A stretch of DNA of 18,382 nt, taken from positions 1 through 18,382 of the forward strand of contig JBGUUX010000061.1 of the NCBI GenBank assembly GCA_045133915.1, in the 5' to 3' direction. The translations under genes and the position numbers were made by a program. This DNA is from RGIG7300 sp045133915. Lineage in GTDB: Bacteria > Bacillota > Clostridia > Oscillospirales > CAG-272. The notes beneath the pieces are model-generated. The model worked only from the letters and a program-made list of their open reading frames with translations. It was not told the origin of the DNA and ran no database searches. Positions 6,663 through 13,369 of the stretch are shown here, piece by piece (within the stretch, counting starts at the first letter, position 1; each line of letters opens with the position of its first letter).

Positions 6663-7178
6663 TTATTTTATAAACTTAAAGCGTTTTCTTAATTTAAAGA
6701 GGTATAGGGTTATTATCCTTGTGGTGGCTATATCGTAGAGGATAAAGGTAATATTACATACTCCGTATACCGTATAACCAAAGTTTATTTCCTCTGTGGG
6801 TATACCTAAAACAAATCTGGAAAGAGTGATAATAAGGGTCAGTACCCCGTTGAATATTATTATCTTCAAAAGCCATGCAAGCTGCTTTGGCAACCTTTCA
6901 AGATAGCTTTTAAGTATAGGGTATATTCCGGTAAATAAGGCAAATACCAAGGCTCCGAACTTATCGGGAAGCATAAGCAGGGAAATAAAGGACACCACAA
7001 GCCACACAAGATAAGGGTAATATCCACCCAGCTCTATTACACAGAATATTATTACAAAGGATGCTATTGCCGCCGTTGACAGATCAAGTACGGTTATCAC
7101 CGAGCCAAGCAGAAGCATTATAAAGCACAGCGCAGACAAAACCGCCGCTAAAGCCAATTTCTTAGTATTATTTTTCAT
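6663..7178 (-). CDS. Polytopic membrane protein of unknown function
   Basis: A 171-residue membrane protein with about five hydrophobic segments (approx. residues 8-28, 32-50, 54-70, 74-90, 100-122, 135-158) and a basic C-terminus (KLRKRFKFIK). The pattern LSALCFIMLLLGSVITVLDL, then a conserved-looking IELGGYYPYLVWLVVS and LPDKFGALVFALFTGIYPI, recalls small Firmicute membrane proteins of the ECF S-component size class. I see no definite S-component motif, so no substrate is claimed. The SD before ATG 7178 is poor, and a heptamer/hairpin region of about 100 nt separates it from the upstream J-protein gene. Expression may therefore depend on readthrough from that operon. Confidence 0.8.
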   Translation of the reverse strand: MKNNTKKLALAAVLSALCFIMLLLGSVITVLDLSTAAIASFVIIFCVIELGGYYPYLVWLVVSFISLLMLPDKFGALVFALFTGIYPILKSYLERLPKQLAWLLKIIIFNGVLTLIITLSRFVLGIPTEEINFGYTVYGVCNITFILYDIATTRIITLYLFKLRKRFKFIK

Positions 7179-7199
7179 CTATATTACAAACTCGATGAA

Positions 7200-7228
7200 G
7201 AAAATAGTGTCAGTATGACACTATTTTC
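7200..7228 (-). repeat. Perfect 13-bp inverted repeat (hairpin) next to heptamer array
   Basis: GAAAATAGTGTCA (7200-7212) and its exact reverse complement TGACACTATTTTC (7216-7228) enclose a 3-nt loop. On the minus strand the second arm ends in C followed by TTCATC. Thus it lacks the U-tract of a standard terminator, although the stem end is TTTT. It precedes the ATG of the membrane-protein gene at 7178. Confidence 0.75.
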
Positions 7229-7239
7229 AACCACAATTC

Positions 7240-7266
7240 TTCACTCTTCACTCTTCACTCTTCACT
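7240..7266 (-). repeat. Heptanucleotide tandem array GTGAAGA x4
   Basis: On the plus strand TTCACTC is repeated at 7240-7246, 7247-7253 and 7254-7260, with a partial unit TTCACT at 7261-7266. On the minus strand this reads as GTGAAGA units, one base from the GTGCAGA unit found elsewhere in the window. The array is bracketed by two 13-bp hairpins and lies 18 nt past the J-protein stop codon. Confidence 0.85.
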
Positions 7267-7295
7267 GATGTTGTTAAACACCGTTTAACAACATC
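7267..7295 (-). repeat. 13-bp inverted repeat containing the J-protein stop codon
   Basis: GATGTTGTTAAAC and GTTTAACAACATC enclose a 3-nt loop. The arm lying 5' on the minus strand contains the last codons and the TAA stop (7285-7287) of the J-protein gene. No T-tract follows, so a pure terminator role is doubtful. It may be a 3'-end stabiliser or part of the heptamer element. Confidence 0.75.
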
Positions 7296-7899
7296 TTATC
7301 AAATCTCCTCCGCAGCACTCGCAGAGACAGTCTGCGCAGAGAAGTGAGGTACATATATCACAGCCGCTGCAGTCGCTTTGGGTGGTGGTAGTGTAGCCGC
7401 GGTTATAATTGCCTGCACCGTTACGCATATTGTTAAGGGCGGCACGGTATTCCATATTGGAGGGATCCATACTGCAGGCACGGCTAAAGTGGGTCTGAGC
7501 GTCAAAATTCCAGCCTCTGGCGGCGCAAACGCATCCCTTAAGGAAATACCACTCCGCACCTCGGTCAGCCTCAGATATAGCTTCCAGCAGGCTGTCAGCT
7601 TCACCTATACGGCCTGCATTGATGTAGGAGCGCACGGTTATATAGGTGTTACGGTTGTAGGAGGTGTCGGTGGTAGAAGAACCTGCCGAGCCGTAGCCTC
7701 TGCCGTTCTTTCGGTCGTTCTGTACCGCATCGTAAGCCTCGTTTATCTCCTTCATCTTTTCCTCTGCCATAGAGCGGGCAGTGTCGTCGGTGGCAAAGTT
7801 GTCGGGGTGATATTTACGGGCAAGGGCTCTGTATGCTTGCTTTATCTCATCGTCGCTTGCGTCTCTTTGTACGCCTAAAACCTTATAGGGATCTGTCAT
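7285..7899 (-). CDS. J-domain protein with TPR-like middle and Cys-rich tail
   Basis: A 204-residue cytoplasmic J-protein. Residues 4-62 form a J domain with the HPD motif at 31-33, which stimulates the ATPase of a DnaK-type Hsp70. A Gly/Ser/Thr-rich linker (63-85) is followed by a helical, TPR-like region (about 86-160) with WYFLKGCVCAARGWNFDAQT. The last 29 residues hold ten cysteines (177, 180, 183, 188, 191, 193, 195, 196, 203, 204), a probable metal-binding or Fe-S-like knot. No zinc-finger or C-terminal DnaJ domain is present, so this is a specialised class III J-protein. Its ATG overlaps the TGA of the DUF5685 gene, with AGGAG inside that gene. Client unknown; a DUF5685 partnership is inferred from coupling. 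Confidence 0.92.
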   Translation of the reverse strand: MTDPYKVLGVQRDASDDEIKQAYRALARKYHPDNFATDDTARSMAEEKMKEINEAYDAVQNDRKNGRGYGSAGSSTTDTSYNRNTYITVRSYINAGRIGEADSLLEAISEADRGAEWYFLKGCVCAARGWNFDAQTHFSRACSMDPSNMEYRAALNNMRNGAGNYNRGYTTTTQSDCSGCDICTSLLCADCLCECCGGDLIRCC

Positions 7900-8705
7900 T
7901 TCTTTTCTCCTGTAATCCTGTCAGAGACCGAGGGCATACCCAAGGTCAGTATATTTTCTATTATGGCTTTTAATACCTTATTTTTGTGTTCCAGTCTGCC
8001 AAAGGCGTTGTACGCCGCCTCAAGCTCAAGGGTAGAGGAAATATTAAGGGCCTCACGGGGCAGGGTATCGTAGGCAGAAAGAGGGTTATACTCTCCTGCT
8101 TTTTTGTCCTTTTCAAAATCGTCTGCCGCATCGGTTATATATATCCATCTGCCTATATGATAACCAAGGTTATATAGCTCTGCACTGTCAAGCCCGTAGG
8201 CAAAGATATCCCCAAGCAGGCTGCCAAAGCAGTCGGCGTTTCTGTCAAGACTTCCGTCCCCTTTTTCAAGAGCTGAGAGCTCTGCAAGACGTTTTTTTAT
8301 TATCTCGGATATACTTGGCATATCCGCTTTTTTCATATACCGCTTTGCCGAAGGGAGCATAAGCTTAGCCTTAAGAGAGCCCGAGTCCTCGATATCGTCT
8401 TTGACGTTATAATAGGTCAAAAGGGCGGACACCCTTGCGCAGTAGCGTAGGGTCTCGGGTATATAAGCGCGATTACGGGGTTTAAGCGGATGGGCCATAC
8501 AGCGTTTTTTTGCTATATGGATATTCTCTCCCGTAACACAGCATCTTACCAGAGCCAAAAAGACTATATCGTAGCTCAGGGTCAGACGGTTAGAGGTACA
8601 GATATGCTCACCCATAGCCGAGCAGAGACCGCAATAAACGCTTTTATAGAGCTCGTGCTCTTTTACCTTAAGCTCCTCTGCCATAGGCTTTATGTAGCCA
8701 AACAT
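7896..8705 (-). CDS. DUF5685-family protein
   Basis: A 269-residue, mostly helical protein recognised as DUF5685 by the N-terminus MFGYIKPMAEELKVKEHELY and KSVYCGLCSAMG. Cysteines 25 and 28 plus Cys55, Cys56 and Cys69 could bind metal. Two aspartate-rich motifs stand out: DDIED at 103-107 and DAADDFEKD at 192-200, followed by KAGEYNP. The spacing of acids (DxxxDFE) in the second motif resembles the second aspartate motif of squalene/phytoene synthases, an observation rather than an assignment. No signal peptide or membrane segment is evident. Start ATG 8705 has GAGGGGG upstream. It is coupled to the J-protein gene by an ATGA overlap. Function unknown. Confidence 0.88.
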   Translation of the reverse strand: MFGYIKPMAEELKVKEHELYKSVYCGLCSAMGEHICTSNRLTLSYDIVFLALVRCCVTGENIHIAKKRCMAHPLKPRNRAYIPETLRYCARVSALLTYYNVKDDIEDSGSLKAKLMLPSAKRYMKKADMPSISEIIKKRLAELSALEKGDGSLDRNADCFGSLLGDIFAYGLDSAELYNLGYHIGRWIYITDAADDFEKDKKAGEYNPLSAYDTLPREALNISSTLELEAAYNAFGRLEHKNKVLKAIIENILTLGMPSVSDRITGEKK

Positions 8706-8736
8706 ATACTACCCCCTCAAAATTAACTATACATAA

Positions 8737-8765
8737 ATTTTATCATAAATCAATACTTTTGTAAA
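8737..8765 (-). promoter_or_regulatory. Promoter of DUF5685 - J-protein operon
   Basis: Minus strand: -35 TTTACA (8760-8765), 17-nt spacer, -10 TAAAAT (8737-8742) with TGA just upstream (extended -10). Predicted start near 8730, about 25 nt before ATG 8705. Confidence 0.6.
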
Positions 8766-8806
8766 TCTTTTCTGCCAATATTCACAATTTCATCACAGTT
8801 TAGGTT

Positions 8807-8812
8807 TATAAT
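8807..8812 (+). promoter_or_regulatory. Probable -10 element of the Gld-like ABC operon
   Basis: An exact TATAAT at 8807-8812 lies 39 nt before the TTG start. No good -35 is visible 16-18 nt upstream (ACAATT region), so an activator or an alternative -10 in the AT-rich run at 8820-8832 is possible. Confidence 0.4.
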
Positions 8813-8850
8813 GTTTCTATTATATTTATATATGATAGGAGTTGTTATTC

Positions 8851-9897
8851 TTGATAAAGGTATCAAACCTTACAAAGAAATACGGTAGCAACCTTGCTGT
8901 TGACAATATCTCCTTTGAGATCGAAAAGGGAAAGATCTACGGCTTTCTCGGTCCCAACGGCGCAGGTAAATCTACTACTATGAACATTATAACAGGCTGT
9001 CTTGCCCAGACCGAGGGTACTGTAACCGTAGACGGACACGACGTTTACGACGAGCCCCTTGCGGCAAAGAAGCTTATCGGCTATCTGCCCGAGCTTCCCC
9101 CTCTCTATACCGATATGACCCCCAAGGAATATCTTACCTTCGTAGCAGAGGCAAAGGGTGTCATGTCTACCGAGATAGGTCTTGAGGTGGAGCGTGTAAT
9201 GGAGCGTACCGCTCTTACAAGCGTGGCTGACCGCCTTATCCGTAACCTCTCCAAGGGTTACCGTCAGCGTGTAGGTATCGCTATGGCGCTTATCGCAGAC
9301 CCCGAGATAATCATCCTTGACGAGCCCACCGTAGGTCTTGACCCCAGACAGATAATCGAGATCCGCGAGCTTATTAAGAGCCTTGGTGAAGATCATACCG
9401 TTATCCTCTCTAGCCACATCCTCTCCGAGATACAGGAGGTATGTGAGCAGGTTATTATTATCTCCCACGGCCGTGTTGTGGCAAACGATACTATAGAGAA
9501 CATCTGCCTTATGGGCAATCAGCACCCCGTGCTTCACGTTATTGCCAAGTGTACTCCCGACTCTGCCGTTGCTATCGTTGACGAGTACGAGGAGGTAACA
9601 CACTACGCCATCACCGAGTGCGATGAGGGTACCGAGCTTGTTCTTACCCTTATGCCCGGCTCTGATATCACCGACAGACTTTTCTTTGAGTTTGCAGGTG
9701 CGGGTATAGCTATCCGTTATCTTTCTAACCGTGTATCCCTTGAGGAGATATACTTAAAGCTCACCGAGGTTGCCTTTGATGACGAAGCAGATGAGGCACC
9801 TGCGGTTACTGCCGAAGAGGCTGAGACCGAGGCAGAAGAAGAATATAAGCCTATGTTTACAGAAGAGGAGGAGGACGAAGATGAAAGCGATATATAA
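8851..9897 (+). CDS. ABC transporter ATPase, Gld-like/CcmA family, acidic tail
   Basis: A 348-residue ATPase of an ABC-2-type system. The start is TTG 8851, 9 nt after AGGAG (8837-8841). A TTG nine bases earlier would abut the SD. Motifs: Walker A GPNGAGKST (34-42), LPELPPLY after the first subdomain, signature LSKGYRQ (133-139), Walker B IIILDE (153-158) and switch His189. The C-terminal regulatory domain is followed by an unusual tail of about 40 residues, almost all acidic (EEAETEAEEEYKPMFTEEEE and on). The DNA for that tail contains the SD of the next gene. With permease, GldG-like and DUF4340 genes it forms the widespread Gld-like ABC cluster. In non-gliding Firmicutes its substrate is unknown. 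Confidence 0.93.
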   Translation: MIKVSNLTKKYGSNLAVDNISFEIEKGKIYGFLGPNGAGKSTTMNIITGCLAQTEGTVTVDGHDVYDEPLAAKKLIGYLPELPPLYTDMTPKEYLTFVAEAKGVMSTEIGLEVERVMERTALTSVADRLIRNLSKGYRQRVGIAMALIADPEIIILDEPTVGLDPRQIIEIRELIKSLGEDHTVILSSHILSEIQEVCEQVIIISHGRVVANDTIENICLMGNQHPVLHVIAKCTPDSAVAIVDEYEEVTHYAITECDEGTELVLTLMPGSDITDRLFFEFAGAGIAIRYLSNRVSLEEIYLKLTEVAFDDEADEAPAVTAEEAETEAEEEYKPMFTEEEEDEDESDI

Positions 9898-10753
9898 AAG
9901 AGAGCTTAAGAGCTATTTCGGCGGTATGATCGCGTATATCGTTATCGCCCTTATACTTGCCTTTGTTGGCTTTGTTTGTGCTATATACAACTTCTTTGGC
10001 GGAGTTGCATTCTTCGAGTACGTGCTGGTAGACAGTTACGTTATCCTTGCTATGATAATCGCCATATCCCTTCTTACCATGCGCAGCTTTGCGGATGAAA
10101 AGAAGGAAAAGACAGACCAGCTTCTTTATTCGCTGCCCCTTAAGATGAGCAACATCGTTATGGGTAAGTACCTTGCTATGCTTACCGTATACCTTATCCC
10201 CATGGTAGTAATCTGTCTTTACCCCCTTGTACTGAGCCTCTTTGGTAAGGTCAACTTCCTTCAGACATATTCTTCGATCCTTGCTCAGGTGCTCCTTGGT
10301 GCGGCGCTTATCTCTATAGGTATGTTCCTGTCCTCTCTCACCGAGACTCAGGTAATTGCAGCCGTTATGACCATCGGCAGCTTCCTTGCAATACTCTTTA
10401 TGCCCACTATCGCATCCACCTTTTTCCCCACAACGGCTAAGGCTTCCTTTATCTGCTTTATCTTCCTTATCGCCGTTGTTGCGCTTATAGTCTACTCACT
10501 TACAAAAAACGCCTTTGCGGCATTTGGAGTTGCTCTTGTGCTTGAGGTGACAAACCTTGTGGTTTACCTTATAAACAAGGATATCTACGCTTCTGCATTC
10601 CCCAATATGCTTGACAAGATATCTCTTTTCAGCCGCTTCGGCAGCTTTGCCAACGGCAGCTTTGACCTTACCGCAATAATCTATTATCTCAGCGTGACAG
10701 GTGTGTTTGTGTTCCTTACCACCCAGTCCCTTGAGAAGAAGCGCTATAGCTAA
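9881..10753 (+). CDS. ABC-2 type permease, GldF-like
   Basis: A 290-residue membrane protein starting MKAIYKRELKSYFGGMIAYI. Six hydrophobic segments are visible (about residues 16-37, 50-65, 97-120, 133-150, 158-176, 186-206, with another at 265-283). The cytoplasmic motif RSFADEKKEKTDQLLYSLPL between the second and third is the typical ABC-2 permease element that contacts the ATPase. An upstream in-frame ATG at 9770 was rejected because it would read 37 codons through the ATPase gene. ATG 9881 has GAGGAGGAGGA just before it. The start overlaps the ATPase stop by 17 nt, so translation is coupled. Confidence 0.93.
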   Translation: MKAIYKRELKSYFGGMIAYIVIALILAFVGFVCAIYNFFGGVAFFEYVLVDSYVILAMIIAISLLTMRSFADEKKEKTDQLLYSLPLKMSNIVMGKYLAMLTVYLIPMVVICLYPLVLSLFGKVNFLQTYSSILAQVLLGAALISIGMFLSSLTETQVIAAVMTIGSFLAILFMPTIASTFFPTTAKASFICFIFLIAVVALIVYSLTKNAFAAFGVALVLEVTNLVVYLINKDIYASAFPNMLDKISLFSRFGSFANGSFDLTAIIYYLSVTGVFVFLTTQSLEKKRYS

Positions 10754-10765
10754 GGAGGGATAGAG

Positions 10766-12214
10766 ATGAATAACAGAAGATTAAAGAGCGGAGCTTTTGC
10801 CGCTGTCGCATCCCTTATAGTTATCGCTATCGCAGTAATTATCAATATGATCGTGGGAGCTATCCCCACACAGTTTACCAAGTACGATACCACCGGTATG
10901 GGTCTCTACGACCTTACCAATGCTACCGAGGATATCGTAAAGAGCGTTGACGAGGAGCTTACACTTTTCCTCGTTGCCCGTGACGGTATGGAGAACGTAA
11001 TAGTAGAGGAGTTCCTCAACCGTTACCAGAGACTTAACTCTAAGATCACCGTTAAGACCGTTGACCCCGAGGTAGTTCCCACCATGACCGACGAAAACGG
11101 TGCCACACACACCCTTTCTGCAATGGAAGAGAACTCTGTTATCGTGGTAGGTCAGAACCGCTCCTACGAGGTTCCCAACTCCTCTATCTTTACTCAGCAG
11201 TATACCGAGGAAGAGGCTTATTATATCCAGATGATGTACGGTCAGAGCGTTGATACCTCTGTTACCTTTGCAGGTGAGCAGGCTATCACAGGCGCAATTG
11301 ACAACGTTACCACCGAAAACCTTCCCAAGATCTATATGCTCGAGGGTCACGGCGAGTACGAGCTTGGCACAGCCCTTGCAGGTTATCTTACCACCGATAA
11401 CTATCTCACAGACAAGCTCACGCTTATTACAGGCGACGGCACCGTTCCCGCAGACGCAAGCGCAGTTGTTATCAACGCACCTCAGTCTGATATTAACGAA
11501 AATGAGCTTAACACCCTTAAGAGCTACGTTGACAACGGCGGTAAGCTTGTCCTTATCACCAGCTATAACGTAAACGGTACAGCCTATACCAACCTTGACG
11601 CGCTCTGCAACTATTACGCAATGAGCCGTATCGAGGGTCTTGTTATGGAGTCAAGCGCTCAGAACTATATCCAGACTCCCTATTACCTTGCTCCCAACCT
11701 TTCTACCGTTGATCCTATCACCGCACCCCTTCAGGGCAAGTACGTTATGATGCCCACCGCAGAGGGTATCAAGGTGGCAGATACCATGCCCGAGGGTGTA
11801 AGCGTATCCAAGCTCCTTACAACGTCAAGTGATGCTTATACCGTATCGGTCAAGGGCGGCGAGATCAACGCCGAGGACGTACTTTACTCAGGCGAGTGCA
11901 CCGTAGGTGCTGTAGCTACCGTTACCAAGGGTGAAAAAGAGGGTAAGTTCGTTTGGTACTCATCCTTTGGTGTAGCAGACGATTCCGCAGACTCTATGGT
12001 TTCGGGCGGCAACTCCTCTCTCTTCCTTTCAACCCTTTCTAACCTCTGCGAAAAGAAGGCTTCCGTTTCTATCGCAGGTAAGGCTATGGAGACCGAGCAG
12101 CTTGTAGTAAACGCAGGCATCGCTACTCTTTGGACTGTGATCTTCGTTCTTATCATTCCCGTAGGTACCGTTGTTGCAGGTATCGTTATCTGGGCGGTAA
12201 GACGCAAAAGATAA
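10766..12214 (+). CDS. GldG-like ABC transporter auxiliary protein
   Basis: A 482-residue protein with an N-terminal membrane segment (about residues 10-32), a large extracytoplasmic domain, and a C-terminal membrane segment (about 452-475) ending in RRKR. NLPKIYMLEGHGEYELG at about 185-201 is the recognisable landmark of the GldG / ABC-transporter auxiliary family. It begins 12 nt after the permease stop, with AGGAGG about 8 nt before the ATG. Proteins of this family are thought to form the outside part of the ABC-2 complex. Its role outside gliding bacteria is not established. Its TAA stop is the first three bases of the second 101-bp element. Confidence 0.92.
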   Translation: MNNRRLKSGAFAAVASLIVIAIAVIINMIVGAIPTQFTKYDTTGMGLYDLTNATEDIVKSVDEELTLFLVARDGMENVIVEEFLNRYQRLNSKITVKTVDPEVVPTMTDENGATHTLSAMEENSVIVVGQNRSYEVPNSSIFTQQYTEEEAYYIQMMYGQSVDTSVTFAGEQAITGAIDNVTTENLPKIYMLEGHGEYELGTALAGYLTTDNYLTDKLTLITGDGTVPADASAVVINAPQSDINENELNTLKSYVDNGGKLVLITSYNVNGTAYTNLDALCNYYAMSRIEGLVMESSAQNYIQTPYYLAPNLSTVDPITAPLQGKYVMMPTAEGIKVADTMPEGVSVSKLLTTSSDAYTVSVKGGEINAEDVLYSGECTVGAVATVTKGEKEGKFVWYSSFGVADDSADSMVSGGNSSLFLSTLSNLCEKKASVSIAGKAMETEQLVVNAGIATLWTVIFVLIIPVGTVVAGIVIWAVRRKR

Positions 12215-12384
12215 TGCAGAATGCAGATCCATGACACCCCGTATCTTTGATACGGTTGGTGGAATTATACAGCGCAATGGCGATAGCCATGGAGTCGTAG
12301 TGCAGAATGTAGAATTAATGAAGATTTCCGCAAAAGCGGAAATCTTCCTTTAATTACGCATTACGCATTACGCATTACGAATTA
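12212..12384 (+). repeat. Heptamer-armed palindromic element with nested 72-bp insert (copy B)
   Basis: Without the insert (12228-12299) this element is 101 bp, the same length as copy A. Left arm 12212-12227 plus 12300-12318 is 35 nt with units ATGCAGA, ATGCAGA, GTGCAGA, ATGTAGA and ATTAA. Core 12319-12349 is 31 nt with the stem GATTTCCGC/GCGGAAATC (12323-12331 and 12336-12344), loop AAAA, extended outward by GAA/TTC. Right arm 12350-12384 is 35 nt: TTAATT followed by GCATTAC-type heptamers and ending GAATTA. The order A-A-G-A of first bases in the left-arm heptamers is the same as in copy A, showing common descent. Confidence 0.88.
12228..12299. other. 72-bp structured insert inside the palindromic element
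   Basis: The insert sits exactly on a heptamer boundary. It contains the stem CCGTATC/GATACGG (12239-12245 and 12249-12255), which extends outward with CACC/GGTG past a 2-nt bulge. It also has the stem ATGGC/GCCAT (12277-12281 and 12286-12290) with loop GATA. Its end sequences TCCATG (12228-12233) and CATGGA (12288-12293) are mutually complementary but compete with the second stem, so two folds are possible. No SD or gene; origin unknown. Confidence 0.7.
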
Positions 12385-12393
12385 TCCTGTAAT

Positions 12394-12398
12394 AGGAG
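12394..12398 (+). promoter_or_regulatory. SD of the DUF4340 gene, partly occluded
   Basis: AGGAG lies 6 nt before ATG 12405. The upstream TCCT (12384-12388 region) can pair with AGGA across a 5-nt loop, forming a weak hairpin over the SD right after the palindromic element. No separate promoter is obvious, so this gene probably depends on readthrough of the element. Confidence 0.4.
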
Positions 12399-12404
12399 TA
12401 TAAT

Positions 12405-13292
12405 ATGAAAAAGTTTAAATATTTAATAATTGGCGTATTAGTTTTAGCCATACTTATCGGAGCATACTTCCTTGTTGCAAGTCTTAATAAGGAAGAGGGA
12501 GCTCCTGTAGATGATGATGTGGCAGAGCTGATAACCGTTTCTGACGACAGCGCTACCTCCATTACCGACTTTGTTTATACGTCGGCTAAGGGGGATGTAA
12601 GCTTCTCTAAAAAAACAGGCGCATGGGCGTTTGTTTATGACGCGGCAATGCCGGTAGATCAGGACCACGTTCAAAAGATAGCCGACGCCTTTCTCAAGAT
12701 AACGGCTACCCGTGAGATCGTTGGCGGTGACACGTCGGCTTACGGCTTTGACAAGCCTACGCTTAAGGCTAACTACATTACCTCTGCAGGGGATGTACGT
12801 TCTTTGATCATCGGCGCAAAGAACGATATGTCCGGTACCTATTATCTTCAGTTTAACGACAAGGTGTATATGACAGACTCCACCCTTGTGGACGCTACCG
12901 CTTACACTCTCTTTGACGCTATCCCCATGGGTAAGCTTGAGACTATCGAGGCAGATTCTATTACCTCTCTTACCGTCAACGGTGAGGAGGTACCCAACAA
13001 GGCAGGCTACTCTGACATTACCCTCACAAGCGTAGAGAACTATAAGAATAAAGAAAACTACGGCTTTGACGGAAGCGAAAACGCAGTTACCGTTAAGTTT
13101 AACTATAAGTCGGACATCACCGACGATAAGGGTAACGTAACCTCTACCGCAACGGTAGAGAAGACCTACGGCTTCTTCTATGCCAAAAAGGACTCTATGA
13201 CCTACCTTATGATACCTTACGACCCCTGTATCTATAACGTTACCGGTATAGATTCGCTCTTTACCCAGCCTACAGAAGATACCGCAGCATAA
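12405..13292 (+). CDS. DUF4340 domain protein of the Gld-like ABC cluster
   Basis: A 295-residue protein with one N-terminal membrane segment (residues 6-27) and an extracytoplasmic body. GDVSFSKKTGAWAFVYDAAM and the repeated beta-rich units that follow (VQKIADAFLKITATREIVGG, then YGFDKPTLKANYITSAGD) are typical of DUF4340, a family usually encoded next to GldG-like genes. It probably forms part of the outside portion of the ABC-2 complex. It is separated from the GldG-like gene by the 173-bp palindromic element but has the same strand and is followed by a strong terminator, so it is the last gene of the operon. Molecular role unknown. Confidence 0.9.
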   Translation: MKKFKYLIIGVLVLAILIGAYFLVASLNKEEGAPVDDDVAELITVSDDSATSITDFVYTSAKGDVSFSKKTGAWAFVYDAAMPVDQDHVQKIADAFLKITATREIVGGDTSAYGFDKPTLKANYITSAGDVRSLIIGAKNDMSGTYYLQFNDKVYMTDSTLVDATAYTLFDAIPMGKLETIEADSITSLTVNGEEVPNKAGYSDITLTSVENYKNKENYGFDGSENAVTVKFNYKSDITDDKGNVTSTATVEKTYGFFYAKKDSMTYLMIPYDPCIYNVTGIDSLFTQPTEDTAA

Positions 13293-13308
13293 TTATTTCA
13301 TACAAAAC

Positions 13309-13333
13309 AAAGCACCCTTCGGGGTGCTTTTTG
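13309..13333 (+). terminator. Rho-independent terminator of the Gld-like operon
   Basis: Stem AAAGCACCC/GGGTGCTTT (13309-13317 and 13322-13330) with a TTCG tetraloop, followed by TTGTT. It lies 17 nt after the DUF4340 stop. Confidence 0.92.
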
Positions 13334-13369
13334 TTATAACCGATATTATTTTAAAGCAAAAAAAACGCC

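Noticed and set aside
7271..7291. TTGTTAA...TTAACAA resembling a Rex operator
   Set aside because: The half-sites are separated by 7 nt rather than the 4 nt expected for Rex. The sequence overlaps the end of a gene and is explained by the 13-bp hairpin.
9770..9880. Earlier start for the ABC-2 permease
   Set aside because: The segment is in another frame of the acidic ATPase tail, gives a basic, non-membrane peptide, and a strong SD precedes ATG 9881.
12228..12299. 72-bp insert as a tRNA or tRNA-like gene
   Set aside because: The length and several stems fit roughly, but there is no T-loop GTTCGA, no anticodon-arm geometry and no CCA end.
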